Positions 13,560 through 27,023 are shown, counted from the stretch's first letter. The stretch: DNA of 64,000 nucleotides from Bryum argenteum (GCA_037043015.1 CM073323.1:18485758-18549757), one strand, 5' to 3'. Program-made: numbers and translations. The notes: generated by a model not told the origin, from the sequence alone.

Positions 13560-15970
13560 GAATTAAACAATACAAACATTTTATTGTGTTGAAATAATTT
13601 GAAAAATAAAATGTGGTTGTGAGGACATTATTGTTGATTTTGTATTTTTTATTTTTTTAATATTATGATTATTGATGAAGTAATTGTAAAAAAAAAATCT
13701 AATAATAATATTATATATTTCATAAAATTAATCCAACAAATGTAACAAAATAATTCCAAATAAATTATTATTTGCATTGCTATCGGATAAAATAATCTTG
13801 GTACAATATTCGTACAAAAGCATAATTGCGCTTTTTCATATGCAATTACATATTGGTATGTATATTATTATCATTTGAATTGTGATGAAAAGATCGAACT
13901 TAATGAAAATGTCGATGTTTGAATGGTAATGGCTCTCCGTTGATACTTGTTGAAAACTTAAATTCAATTGGTTGTATCAATGAGAAAATAATCGTTCATA
14001 TACATTAGTTTATTAGCGTTCACGCAATTATAATTTCGTGAGAGAAAAAGTCACATTCAAAAAATAACATTATTAATTTAAGGTTGAGAATTTGACCATT
14101 ATTGTATTTCAATCGGACCTATGAATTAGATACACAAAGTAATATTTTCTTGCAAAAGTTATGTGGAAAATATATTGTGAAACATATTGTGTAACCATAA
14201 ATGTTAAATGTGTCAAATTTATTCTATGTGATCATAATGCATTGTGCTTCTAAGGGAGGAATTGTAATCATAATTTCTTTAGTCTAGCATATATATGTTT
14301 TTATCTTATTTTTACACGTTTTTCAAGTCAATGTTACTTAAATAAAAGTCACCAATCTATAATTTAGGCATGCGAATTTCTTTTTTTGAGACTTTTTTAA
14401 TTTTCCAATTCAAATGTCATTATGTCATATGTGATCATGATTGATAATCTAGTGTGCAGTGGGGCCTTTTGTATCCAAATTTTGTGTCAGTCCTTGAATA
14501 ACTTGTATAGCATAATAATATTGTATGTTTTGCTTCTTTTCTTTTTAAAAAATAAATAAATTTAATATTAAAAAAATATTGAAAGAATCATGAACATGTA
14601 TACTCTAAAACACTTATTATTTTAATCATATTTACAAGTATTATTTTTTAGCACATTAAGCATATTTGGACATTTCTTATATTTCTTTCATTTAGACACC
14701 CAAAAATATGTCATTCTTGCACAATAACTCCATTTCAAGAGAATTTTGGTTGTAAACATTCCACTTTCCCCCTTAAAAAGTGTATATTTTCATTTAAATG
14801 TTGACTATTGCATATATATTCATATTTTAACACAATTAAACGATAAAACATTTGAATTAATATTTCAAATATAGTGTTGATATCATCCTCTAATCCAAAC
14901 AAAGTGCATAATGTTACATCTAGGATGTTTACTTATTTCATTTGCTCAAATAAATTGTTTGAGGTGAATTTTATAAGCGTTAGAGAGTAAATTTATTATC
15001 TGCTGATGGCTCTAATTTTTGTCTAAATTCCTTCTAAAATTAGGGGACATCCACACCTGGCTGTACAGAAGCACTTTTGGGTCGGCAGGTGTGGTTATGG
15101 TAATGGTGCGTCCGCACTTGGAACGTTAAGTTCCAAGCCGGTGACTTGGCAACCCATGAGGCGGATGATAAACTGACGTCGACCTGGGAGTTATCTCGGA
15201 GGTTGGCCGGTGATAGCTTGAAGAGACAAAAGATTTAACTATTACAACGAACTTAAAAATAAATAGATTTCAGATTGTAAATCTATAGTTAATTGGAAGT
15301 TCATCGGTGGTTTCTATTTGACACTCTAAGGGGCACTTAAGTTATTTGCAACATGAACAAATTCCCAGCGGTTCAGGAACGATTGCAGGCAAAAATAACG
15401 CGGGCAGTCCTACAGAGGTGGTAACAGTCACATGAGCGCAACTTCTATTTCTACTGTACACTATCCTCGAGGGACGCACTCTCCACAGGAATTCCCAGCA
15501 GCTGCGTGGATTCACACATCGCCGTCCTCGAGTTTGCTGCACCTGCTGCTTGGAATAGCAACTCCTTTTTTCACTGCAGAGGCTGCGAATTCACCATGGT
15601 TTTCTTGGTGGATCATTTTACCGCTCGTAATGAATTACCTGCTGCATCGACACAACAAACCTAAGGTAAGTGTACATTCACAAGAGAGCTTTGATTTCGA
15701 AGCAAATGTCCATGTTCATATTTAAATTTTGAGAAGGGTTTACATTGCAGTAGTAGTTGCTGCACTGTTTTTCGTATCGCCATCTTAACATAGTGCTCCG
15801 TTTGAGTTGAGCTTCGACATCATGCTACATTGTCGACAAGAGACCTGCACCCCCCCCAAACCCCCTCCGATGCTTAAATTAGTTCAGACATTTTTCTTTC
15901 ATAACCACTACTCTGATGTACAGTTGATTAACATAAACAACGTGAGCACCATGCAGTGAAGAGTGCCGGA

Positions 15971-17559
15971 ATGGCATCAACGCAGTCACCAACCGAAGCA
16001 ATACCGTCCATAACGAATTCAAAGGGGAAGTGCAAAGCAACAGTTGTAACAGACGTTGGTACTGGTTCGGCACAAGGCGAGGGCAGTAGACAGTCTAGGC
16101 GTCGCAAGGAGCGAGACCCGAACTAGAGTAGGGAAGAGATACTTGCACTTGTAGAGGCCAAACGGCTTGAACACTTAGAGGAAATGGAGGTGATTGACGC
16201 CAGAGACTTAATGTCAACGGATGTGACAAAGTGGGGCAAGATTGCCATAGAGGTAAACACCATCACATGAGCGGGGGTGCTCTGGGAGGGTCCAGCTTGT
16301 AAACACAAGTGGCAATTAGTAATGTCTGATTTCAAACGCATTGCAGACTACCAAAAGGGCACTGGTAAGAATGAGGAAGAATACTTCCTCATAAACTTTG
16401 CAGATAGGAGAAAATAGAACTTGCCGAGGTCCTTTTCAAGGAAGTGTACACATCCATGTACGAGTTCTTCATCACACGCCCCATGATGAACCCCCCCCAC
16501 TGCCGGGACCTTCTCCAACCCCATGATGGTAACTTTAGAAGTGACAGCAGAAGGGAGATTGCTGCAGAGGTCCTCCCCGAGGTTAGTGATTACGATAGTG
16601 ACATTGACTCCCAACCCGACCCGTTCATGATGAGTGATAGCATAGAGGACTCGACAGATGTAACGGTGAGGCTTCAGACTTGTGAGTCAAGCCCTGACAT
16701 TTTCCATTGGGGGAATGGACCATGGAGTAACCAGGGAAGAATCGATTCCCCTTTTCCGACTCCCCCACCCCATACAGCTTCAACGGCTGACGTACCAGCC
16801 ACAAATCCTGCCATTGTAATTGGCGGCTCTCCACAGGGTGCAAGTAGGAGCATGCCCCATGTGAACCTGAATGCAACGGCAGCCACCGAGCACATGAGCC
16901 AAGGTCAGTCCAGTGCTTCAAGAACGAATCAAGGTGTCGGGGGAGCTGGAGCTCCAATGCGTAGCACTATCAATGTGCCTTGTAAATCCCCAAGTGTTTC
17001 TGGCCAACCGAAGGCCCGTGCATCACCCAATGGACCTCAAGCCCCTACAGCACAGGCCACTAGGGCAGCAAGTGTGGCCGGAAGTGGTCAGACCGAGCGC
17101 CCGCATGTGCTTTCATCCTCAGGAACTTCAACGTACGATGTGAACATACTACAGAGGAACACGGGGCAGAGGAGGCAGGGCCATAGCGGCCACAAGCTCA
17201 TGGCTCATGTGACTGCCGAAGCTTGTGAGCGGATGGTAAAAACTTTGCATGATATGAATGAAGCTAACAAGGAGATGGAAGGGATGAGGCTGCAGATGCA
17301 GAACAAAATGCATGAGGAACAGATACAGTACAAGCGTGACCGGGATCGGATTGAAATGGAAAACACTAGACTTGCTTCATTGAACCAGGGGCTCGTGGTG
17401 TTTGCCATTTCGAGCCTTGCCGAAGCAATTGGCAGGAGTGCAGGACCGAGCACCGCACCACATGGAAATACTGCATCTCATCCCCCCAACAGCCGCACCC
17501 ACTCCGGGCACACAACCTCCAACGCATGGTTTGGCGTCGACTGTAGCTCCGGGGCATGA
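15971..17559 (+). pseudogene. PIF/Harbinger ORF1 (Myb/trihelix DNA-binding protein), broken
   Basis: In PIF elements this protein binds the element ends with the transposase. ATG 15971 opens a basic N-terminus (RQSRRRKERDPN), followed by a trihelix-type domain (REEILALVEAKR, KHKWQLVMSDFKRI). A Pro/Ser/Thr-rich middle follows, then a C-terminal coiled coil with many Met, Glu and Gln residues (about 17230-17420). The frame is hit by TAG 16124-16126, TGA 16268-16270 and TAG 16415-16417, and a one-base shift then leads into the long open stretch ending at 17559. The first stop replaces what is normally the first conserved Trp of the domain (TGG to TAG). The gene is dead in this copy. Confidence 0.75.
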
Positions 17560-18210
17560 TACGACGTGATGAGTATTCGACTTCGAAGAGAATCTGTAGA
17601 GCATAAGAAGACAACGGTACATGCGGTCACTCTGCAGCTATGTTTGATTGGGTTAGTCAAAAGAAAATAACAAGTTGCATGTCCAAGGTTTGCTTATATT
17701 TTATGTTCGTTAGAGGAAAAAAAATTGATGACGATAGAGGGAAAGTGAAACAATTTTATGATCTTAATTGAAAAACAAAAAACGGTGTGAAGCATTTACC
17801 GCAGTGGAGTTTTATGCTCTTAAAGAAAAAATAGAATTAAAGAGTGTGAAATGAAACCAGTAGAAGAGTTTTATGTTGGCTCAAAGGGAAAAAAAAAAAA
17901 GAGCGAGAGAAAGAGCTGTGAGAAGGTATGACCAGTAAGTCGATTTGGTTCATGTGTTTTAAAGAAAGCAAAGAGACTTCGGGCATGAGTGAATTATTTG
18001 GCAGAGAAGGAGTCCTACCATGGACGACGGTGGTTCTGTCGTGGACAGTGTTGCGCATAGTGTGAGGACAAAGTGTTGTTAGCGATTGTGCTAAGAATGT
18101 AGACATGATAGGCAGTCTACCAGTGTCACAATCTTGCATTGAATGAAAAAAGCTACTTGATGAACAACAAGTAAGCACAAGCAAATATGGAAAACCTTTC
18201 TCAAACTCAC

Positions 18211-19568
18211 CTAGTTATTCCCTCGGCGATTGGCCAGGTATGTTCCAAGAGCTGCTCTATTCTGATCACCTTGCACGTAATCCATATTAGGAGGCCCTAG
18301 CGGAGGTGCCTCCACAATCGGATCGTCATCAACATCAAGTACCATACCCTCATTTTGTAAAATGTCCAGCAGACGCTCCACGTCCTTGATTGACTGACCG
18401 AGAAGTAGATTATGTAACAAACAATACGTCGCAATGACCTTTGGCAAGAAGGTAACATGGAGGTTTGACTTCACCATAAGCTCTCGGAACATTTGCTTCA
18501 AGATCCCAAACGCATGCTCCACAACAGATCTACCTTTGTGCAATTTTTTACTAAATAACCGTTTAGCGTATGATCTGGGTGCACCACTTCCATGGCCATC
18601 TCTGTAAGGAGTCAACAACGAGGGGAGGAGGGGGTAGCCCTTGTCCCCAATCAGGTAGGCACTGAAACCATGCTGAGAGCAGTCGACATCAAATAGATTT
18701 GTTTGGGTAGCTAAATGGTAAAGACCTGATCTCTTCAAGACACGGACATCGTGAGTGGATCTTGGCATCCCCACTTAGACGTCAAGAAACCTTGCCTTCC
18801 TATCAACTACAACTCGGCATTGTAAACTGTACCTGGATGTCTTGAAATAATAGTAATCTTCAGGGGATAAAGCTAGTTTTCGGATCTCAAAATGTGTACC
18901 ATCGATAGCGCCCACCACAGCAGACAAACTATAGTACTGTTCGAACTCCAGCATCGTCTCGATGAGTTTGTTACATTTTGGCCAGTCAATCTCCCTCTGA
19001 GCTCAATGTTAATTGCATTGACTACATCCCTTAAGATTTCGCTCATTGTCTGTGTGCCAACTGCAAACATCTCCGAGCAGATGAGCAAGGAGGCCCCCTA
19101 TGTAAGCTTGTACAACGCACAAGCCACCCTAATCAACGCCGGGATGGGTCGTCGGAACTTTGTATCTTGTTTCTCAACGCGTGAAGCTAACACATTGGAA
19201 AGTTTGATTACCGAGGCCTTCGACATACAGAAATTCTTAATCCACCGGGTGTCCTCGAACTCAAACATCACAAATTGAGAAAACCAAGTCGTTGAGCGGA
19301 GCAAGACCCACCAGCCAAGGTTAGGGGGGAGTAGTGCTGTGGAGTGCTGGACCCGAAAGTTGTGTAACACGGTGGCAAGAATCGAATTCATGTCCATCAA
19401 GGTGCGATGGACTGTGTCTACGGCAATTGCTTCCCCGGCCTCGTCTTCGCCCCGGGGTTGCTCAGTAGAAAACATCCCCTCGACGGCATTTTGAAGGAGC
19501 ACTACTAACGCCGACAGAAATTGCCCAACGGCGGCAAAGACCCAACACTCGGCATTGCCAGTGAGCAC
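18211..19568 (-). pseudogene. PIF/Harbinger transposase (DDE_Tnp_4), broken
   Basis: The catalytic domain is plain: AVVGAIDGTHFEI holds the first Asp (about 18890-18920), GDKGYPLLP the second, and VVEHAFGILKQMFRELM the Glu. The N-terminal part (19098-19568) has the usual helix-turn-helix region, ending in RVACALYKLT. Damage visible in the frame is a TAG near 19095, a one-base frameshift near 19002 between NAINIEL and REIDWPKCN, and a stop near 18778 just before GMPRSTHD. The product would have cut and pasted the element. This copy cannot make it unless in-frame sense is restored, and I see no splice sites that would remove the stops. Confidence 0.85.
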
Positions 19569-21971
19569 AACTCGACATGAAAAATTTTAAAAAAAAACCC
19601 AAAAACCCCCAAAGAAGGACACTAAAGCAGTAATCAACGAACAAAGCTATGGCTCTCTAAAACACCGCCAAAGGAAAAACAACTTACCTAAAATTGCACT
19701 AACAAACCTCCCAAAGTGGACTCACCCGGGATACTGACCGCCTCTTCCCTGCGCAAGTGATCCACAACATCCCGCCACATGGCCGGTTAACAAAAAGGAA
19801 TTAAATTGCAGAAATAGAAAGCATTGAAATCAAGACACAATCACACTCTAATGGAATTGCCGATCACACTAACCGAAAACCAGCGGCGCCTTTACTCCTC
19901 GGAACTCGTTGTGCGCCAGAATTCCCCGGTCCTCACAATGCCGGCAGCGGTAATTGTTCACAACTGCGCCCAAATCCATTATGACGGTGCCATAGCGATA
20001 GCAACAGAATGCAAATGCGCAAAGAGGAAGAAAAAAATGAACCTTACAACACAAGACCTCCAAGAAGAAGAGCAAGGTGCGTAAGAGAGAAGATAGGGAC
20101 GGAGTGGAGTGAAAGAAGACGGCTCAGTGCTCAGTGGCTGCGGGATGTGAGTGCCCGTGGAGAGCCACTCTGCCCACTTGGCGTTACATTTCACACATCC
20201 CGTCATATACGGCCCCTTTCTCGTATTTTACCAACCCAAGTGCGGATACACGTATAGAAATATGGTGAATAAAGAGCACTCTTAAGTTACACATTATCTG
20301 GGTCACCAATTCTCATCTGTCAGTGTGAAAATGTTCTTTGCCTAATTGGATCCCATGGATATAGGGGTCACCGCACAGAGGTTCATATATCCAAGTGCGG
20401 ATGTACCCTAAGAGTCATTAACTTTGAAAGGTAATGAATTCAAGTTAGCAGAAGTTGAATATGCTCATTACTATTTAACATTTTTATATTTGATAAAATT
20501 TGCTCAAAAACAAAAAAAACTTGCATATTATTATAAAACATGTTTTGTTGATACTCATATAAAAAAGATCAGAGAACATGCGTTCAAATTGAACTTTAAT
20601 TCATATGTTATTCATGGGTATTTTTAATTGTCAAATATGCTTAATAAGCACTTCAAAACACCTATGATTTAAGTCTTTTTTACAAGTATTATATTTTAGC
20701 ACATTAGGCATATTTGAGCCATATATTAATTTTTAGAGCTTGTAAATAGAGAGTGTAGTTAATGAAAAATATGAAAGAATATTATTTATTTATCAAAATA
20801 TAATAAAATATAATAAATTTTATTTCAAGAATATGAATTACACGGAAGGAGATAAGTAGGGGGTAATATGCATACTTTGCTAAGGGAAAATGCACTTGTT
20901 GGAATATCATAAAATATAAATTTGTATACAATATTTTTTTAATCCAAATAGAAATAGACCCAAACGCATGACGATCCATAAATTGAAAAGCACACAAAAC
21001 GGAACTTTCGCGGTCTGCCTTCGGTAATTAGGATCACCGTTTTCTCGTAGAAAGCAAAATCACTTCCATGCCCAATGAATTTCCTTGCGTGCTCTCTCAG
21101 CATGCACGAAATTTAAACGAATATGAAATATTTAATAATTTAATTTCGTGCCGATATAGTATGTCACAGTTTCCTCACAACGATTCAATTGAGGCAAGCG
21201 GATTTTGACAACCAAAGTTGTAACCAAAGCTCTGGAGGTGAAGAGATGGAGCATACACACAAATTTACTAGTGAGCGGTTTGAGAAGGGCCAATTTGAAG
21301 GTCAGTTTATGAATTCACAAGGAACTAGAAAAGAGAAGAGCTTGCTGGAACGGTGAAGGAGAAGGTGGCAATTATGAAGTTTTGAACAGATTGAAGAGAA
21401 CTTTGTAAGTCAAGAGCTTCATTTTGTGGCCGTGGTCAATGAACAGAAGTTGCTCTAGCAACACACGAGCCAAAAAACAAGAATTCGATCATAGATGAAG
21501 AGATAGATTTTGACACGTTTGGTTCAGCGAGACCCTACCGTAGGCAATCAACAAAAAAATATTGCACTTTGAGAGAATTTGTGATTACTTCCTGAGGTAG
21601 AGATCCAATACTGATGCAAATGTTAGATCATCAAATAGTAAATGGGCTCAAATAAAACACAACGTGGGAGGATTAATACTTTGTTACGTACATAGTCTTT
21701 GAAACAACCCCAATGGAGCTTTAGTTCCAGATAATATCAGCAAAGTATAAACCATATATAAATTTGAAAAATGTAAATGACAATGATTTTGCCTTTGAAC
21801 ATTGTTAGAATTTGGTCAAGTGTTTTTACCACTAGGCTGATAGCTAGAGTTCTCTAAAGCAATGTTTACTAGCAAAAACTAAACAAGCACCTACTCTAGC
21901 TAAAATATTTGTCGATAATGAGACATAGCAAGAAGCAACCTTGGCGCGAGAACATTGTCTCTAGGTGAGAA

Positions 21972-22333
21972 AGGCATCACAAGCCTTCGCTTGATGGTTA
22001 GGGCTTAGGTCCCCAATCAGGAGGTCGTGGGTTCTATTCCCTATGCCGGCGTGGTGCTCACCACTATAGTCCACCCAACTACTGTGGGAGGTCTTTGGAC
22101 CTTGTTGTATGGGTACCTCAAAGCCCTTTGGGGGGATACTATGTCAAGTATCTTCAAGGCACTTTTAACTAGGCTAGAAACTAGCGTAGTTATGGTGTCC
22201 ACCCTCGAGAGGGGGAAGTAGTATTGTTCTAATTTCCCCTTGTCCGGTGGCCATCGGGATATTAGCATTACGAGCGAACACTTCATTCACACCGGCCCCT
22301 TAGAAAAGACCGGAGTTCCTATCTATCAATCTA
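21972..22333 (+). mobile_element. tRNA-derived SINE with 14-bp target duplication
   Basis: A 362-bp insertion is flanked by the perfect direct repeat TCTCTAGGTGAGAA (21958-21971 and 22334-22347). The paralogous site near 5040-5100 lacks it. The head resembles a tRNA gene with internal RNA polymerase III boxes: a box-A-like TTGATGGTTAGGG and a box-B-like GGGTTCTATTCCC about 40 bp later. The body continues without an ORF and ends in a short CTAT-type repeat tail. These are the standard features of plant SINEs mobilised by LINE machinery. Confidence 0.8.
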
Positions 22334-22984
22334 TCTCTAGGTGAGAATTTTGTGAAGACTTTTTAAATCACCAGCTATTCTGGTAAAAGTCACCTTGCCA
22401 TCTAGCAGAAAAAATCTCTCACTTTCAATGCATACTATTCAAAGATGCGAACATTCTTAGAACCCTCCGCGCCTCACTGATAGAGAAGTCGCAACGATTG
22501 GCAAGGGTTAAAAGAAGGTTGAGATCACCGCACGAAAACGTTGTAGACACTCTTGAGCGGTAGAATTACTAGTTCTATAATTACTAACTTACATGAGACA
22601 ATTAAGGTTAAGTAAAAAAGACTTGGCAATCTTTAATCTTCCAAAACTAAGGCTAAAACTACACTACCTCGGATACTTCACCGAACAAGAGGTGCGGAGT
22701 AGTGGTCTGGAAACGAGGTTCGGGGTGGAGGTCCGGGAACAAGGTTCGGAAGAGGGCCATGATTAGGATGGTAGATTTCAGAAATTTCCGGAAGAGAGCG
22801 AAGAGGGTTGCATCGCGCTTCTTCGTCTTCGACATCTTCGCTTCTCGTCGTCATCGCTGAATTCGTCGGGGAACCTCCGCTGCAATTTGGCAGTGGAGCT
22901 TGGATCCAGTAAACACTCTTCCAACAAGCACAAGCTCACTCGCAAGCCAAAGCCAAAGATCTCGTTTCAGCTGCTCCTGCCACC

Positions 22985-25238
22985 ATGGTTAGTCACTTGC
23001 CCTCTCTTCTCCAGAATGCCTCTTCCTTTCGCATCTCTCGATTGCGCTTGCAAATCATCTCATGTGCCGCGGACATTTTAGATCCATCCTCCCGCGGACT
23101 ACTCTAGTTGGTCCGGAAATGTGGCGTAGGGTTGCACACTCCCGTTTCCTCCAGCTAGAGCATGATACTACATTAGGTTTTGACAAGATTCCTGTAGTGT
23201 GTGATTCCTACTTCTTGATCTTGGCGCATAATTTCCTCTCTTTCTGAATTGGTCTAAGTTGAGATCACGCCATTTCCTCAAAGATTTTGAGAGTGGTGAA
23301 TCGGTTTGTAAGGTGTTTATTACTGCGAGGACACAGTCGCCATCGGACCTGAATTACAACTCTCCGTCCTGCTACCTGAAGTGCTTTTAGGTCATATTTA
23401 GTGTTGGACTAGGTTTTGTTTGCCGTTTAGTTGGAGGTTCGTCGTAAGTAAACGAGGAGTATCTGTGGATGGTTAGTGTCGGATTTCTCCAGCTTTCCTT
23501 ATAATTTTCTCGCGTAAGGTGATACTCTAGGCATTTGAGTCGTCGTTCCTTGCATTGTAATTTTTCATGCTATTTTGGCTGGATTTTTGTTGGCATCAGT
23601 GTTCGTTGTCTTCGCTGCTGTTAGTGGACTGATTTTCTCACCCTCATACCAAGTTTGAGGTTTATTTCCATAATCTTACCGGTTATCTATATGATTGAAG
23701 GAGGAGGATATTCTTAACATTGTCCGTCGTTGTGTGTTGTATTTCTGACTAATTTTGCAGTTTCACTGTGTTCACACTAGGTTTAGAGTATGATGATGCT
23801 CTCAGTCTTTGCTATGCTTGACATGGCTTTCACTGTGAGTTTGCCGGTGCGGTGGTATCTTTCCTCCGATGTCTGACCCGATTTACTTTAAGTGTTCAAA
23901 GCTGCTATGCCAAAATTAGGTTATATGACTTCTTTGTCATTAGCCGCAGTGTATTCTAAGTATGAGGATTTTTGATTGTATTTTTCTTTGTTGCGATGTT
24001 TGATGTTCCTTTTTTTTTGGTGTGGTCTTTTTCAGGCAGAAGAGCAGTATGCACATCCTGGGGTATGCTTATTCACAGTATTATTCAAGGTGTGTACTCT
24101 CAGACTTGAGTTGGGTTCTTGAAGATACATGATTGCATCATTGAGGAACATGGTTTTGCGAGGGACATCTACTTTGACGATAATAAATGTGGTTATCTTG
24201 ACCATATGTGCCTTGTACATGCTTGGCAGTTCTCGGCCCTGGCGTTTTACATTCTCTGCTCCATATTCATTCAAAGCTTCGTGATCCAATTCGTTGTCAC
24301 GGTATTTTTGATAGCGTTGGATTTCTGGACTGTCAAGAATGTGAGTGGTCGGATCTTGGTCGGACTTCGTTGGTGGAATGAAGTCGATGAACAAGGCCAA
24401 AGCGTGTGGCATTTTGAGTCCCTGGACCAGCAGGTTTGTCATTCGTGCTATGCAATTGTCCTCATAAACTACTCGGCATTTCCTTTTAACGGTTCACCAC
24501 TGGGCTTTTAACAACGGTGGTTAATTGCTCTCAGTTTGTTCTTTGCGGATTAGTTCACAACAACAGTTCGTTAGTTGTTGAATCTTACCTTGAAGAATGA
24601 TCTGGTGATGATCTGTATCTCGTTTCTTTGAAGTTCCATAAGATTATTGATGGTGTCTGCAGACTTTGGATACATTGAACAAGAAAGACGCGTGGCTGTT
24701 CTGGTGGACATTATACCTTGCCGTACGTTATTCTTACTTTCAACAATCCTCGTGTTTCTATCAGTCAGTTATTCGTGTACGTGAGGGATATCTCTTGGCC
24801 TTTTGGGCAACTGAAGCTCCAATTTTAGATTCTGAAGTGCTTACTTCTATAATCGACTCACTTCTTCCATGCACTTCCTGTTGCAGCCTGTGGTGTGGGT
24901 GGCTCTTGGAATAGTTGCGCTGATCAAATTCAATTTCGACTATCTACTGGTAGTTGGGGTTGCCGTAATTCTCAATGCAGCTAACATTGTTGGCTTCACA
25001 AAGTGTCGGAAAGGTACTATGCTGTTTCTACTTAGCTCTCATCTCAGTCGATTTCTCAGGAACGCTTTTAGTTCGTGATCTCAGTATTCGTTATTCTATC
25101 TCATCTTGTGTGGTCTTACACTCACTCTTGATCTGTTCCTGAGCAGACGCGAAGAAACAGATCCAGCAATTTGCAACCTCGACTTTGGCTTCGCGCATGG
25201 GCAACTCAATCCAATCAGCTTTCATTTCAAGTGTTTAG
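22985..25238 (+). CDS. TVP23: TVP23 family Golgi membrane protein (ECHIDNA-like)
   Basis: TVP23/ECHIDNA proteins are small multi-pass trans-Golgi membrane proteins needed for secretory traffic. The CDS joins 22985-22987 (ATG only), 24036-24089, 24230-24433, 24663-24722, 24887-25013 and 25147-25238. All introns are GT-AG, and the total is 179 residues, the normal family length. It reads AEEQYAHPGV at the start, then the core FWTVKNVSGRILVGLRWWNE, the ESLDQQ and NKKDAWLFWWTLYL segments, then FDYLLVVGV and NIVGFTKCRKDAKKQ, ending with SIQSAFISSV. Four hydrophobic segments are visible. The start is chosen because CCACCATGG abuts a strong GTTAGT donor and gives the expected N-terminus. A truncated duplicate lies at 5748-7137. 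This is the clearest working host gene in the window. Confidence 0.93.
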
Positions 25239-26990
25239 ACCTCGGGGAGGGGCTATCTGTAATTTTTTGCAGTTATGTTCTGGTATCATTTATTTCATAG
25301 GATTTTTAACTGGCTAGTGAATGCTTGCACACTGCATGTAGTGAACTTTGAGCCAGATTTGCCTTGCAATATTTTGGGTTGCTTGCTAAACCCTTAAAGG
25401 ACTATGTGCTTTGGCAGTTTCAGGTATGTGTGACCTTGTGGAATCTGTTTTGAGGACTGATTCATTTCTGCAATAAAAGAAATCATGTAGAGATTGACCT
25501 TTGGCGCGGCGACTAGTACTCACACGTCAGGTTATAATGCTGATAGAAATCCCTAAGTTAAAAATGTGCAGAATGTGATATAGCTCTAGCTCAGAGAATC
25601 ACTGCGATTTGTTGGCTCTTACAGTTATTATCCTCTTTTTCTGATTTGATACCGAGATGATATTTGAGTGATGCTCAACGTGATATCATTCTCACATTAC
25701 TCATGATTTGATACCGAGAGTCATATTTGAGTGAGAATGACAAACTGTAAATCCAATCAATACATCGAAAACTTCATTTGGGCAACGTCATGCATGGTAC
25801 AGTATTTTTGAATTGGGTTGTACCACTTTCTTTAAGCATTCAAAGAAACTATCTGCACTTCAGAGAACCCATTAGCTAAAACTCTACTGCAATGTACGGG
25901 GCGCAACTTTCAGATCAACAAGCTCATTTGGGGGCCTAACGCAGAAAGAGGCCCGATCAGGGTCGATCTGACTCTGGTCAATCTCAGATTTGTGAAATAT
26001 ATAGAATGCATGAAGTCGAGACCTTTTTGCAAGTTGGAGGGGTTCTCGATACCTTTCTGAAAACTCATTCCATGTTTCAAATGTTTCAAAATTCCTTATA
26101 CTTTAGAAGTCATTCATTATTAACAAAACTGCCTACACTATAGTATACGCCCATTTATTCTCCAAATTTGCCTAGAAGCAATTAGATTGCAGAAACTTCA
26201 AGATTTCACCAAAGTGGAGATTTAACCTTTTCTTGAGTTTTTTTTATTAATTTATTTCTATTATTACTATTGTTTATTGATGTTATTAAAGTTCTTAAGT
26301 ATGAAGGTTCTAATTCAACTATTCTTCATGTCTTTTTTAATGTCAAAGACAAGCCTTTGTGGTTGAATTTCAGCATACCTCCATATGAAAAATCAAGTAT
26401 TTCTATAGGTTTTATAGGCCTATGAGGGTAACAATGGTCTAAACTTGAACCTAGCTTACGGAACAACAACAATTTGAAGAGCCTCATGTCAAATTTACTA
26501 TTGAAATTAGTTTATTTGGCTCACAAAACACATCGATCTCTCATTGAAACGAGTGAAAAACACTTTCTTTTTCTAACTTTGAACATTATGATCTTACAAA
26601 TGGTGATGAATTTGAACTTGAGATTCAATGTATATGTACACATACAAACTGGGTACTAGATCTTACGGTTACAGACCTAAATTTAGGTAAAAAAGTGAAC
26701 ATCTGCACATTGCATTAGGAAAAGGCAATTTTTAGGATTTTTGGCAGTTTTGAGGCCATTTGATATTGGGGGTTATTTGTAGACCATGAGTACATTGAAA
26801 TCTAAAATTGAAAACTATAATGTACTTTCTGCTTGAACGCACTTAGTGAGGAATGCCCCATATACAAAACTAAAGGCAAAATAGAGTAAATAATTATATA
26901 TACTTGTGCAAACAATATCAGTTAGTGAAACACACCTTTGCGATGCTATCACCATGTGGACTGAGAACACTATTCATGTCTCTTTATTTA

Positions 26991-27023
<33 letters not shown>

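Larger units (their letters stand above)
15043..20408. mobile_element. PIF/Harbinger DNA transposon, 5.4 kb, decayed
   Basis: The ends are inverted repeats: GGGGACATCCACACCTGG on the left and, read on the other strand, GGGTACATCCGCACTTGG on the right. The left flank is TTA and the right flank TAA, consistent with the TWA target of this superfamily although the two are not identical. The insertion interrupts a block that is continuous in the paralogous copy at about 3110-3130, which serves as an empty site. Inside are the two hallmark genes, a Myb/trihelix-like ORF1 on the plus strand and a DDE transposase on the minus strand, facing each other. Both are broken. The rest (15060-15970, 17560-18210, 19570-20400) shows no further gene. 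Confidence 0.9.
11665..24335 (+). repeat. Segmental duplication, copy 2 (with later insertions)
   Basis: This is the homologue of 1-7096. The first segment 11665-15042 matches 1-3120, and the match resumes at about 20415 after the PIF element, running to 24335, where copy 1 breaks. Copy-specific changes are the PIF element, the SINE at 21972-22333, a short local duplication at 12583-12660 next to the about 365-bp deletion, and about 640 bp of extra AT-rich sequence at about 13525-14165. The duplicated block ends within the intact TVP23 gene, so copy 2 is the more complete arrangement. Confidence 0.85.

Noticed and set aside
15432..15725. 97-codon ORF near the left end of the PIF element
   Set aside because: No PIF element gene is expected here and no motif is recognisable. 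It is probably chance.
16625..17143. Minus-strand and shifted-frame ORFs over PIF ORF1
   Set aside because: They shadow the ORF1 frame, which has the recognisable trihelix and coiled-coil order.
21985..22055. A tRNA gene
   Set aside because: Box-like motifs are present, but the segment lies inside an insertion with a 14-bp target duplication and does not close into a clean cloverleaf by eye, so it is called a SINE head.
24032..24442. 136-codon ORF on the minus strand across TVP23 exons 2 and 3
   Set aside because: It is antisense to a well-supported spliced gene and spans an intron. Its homologue in copy 1 (6713-6979) is no better.
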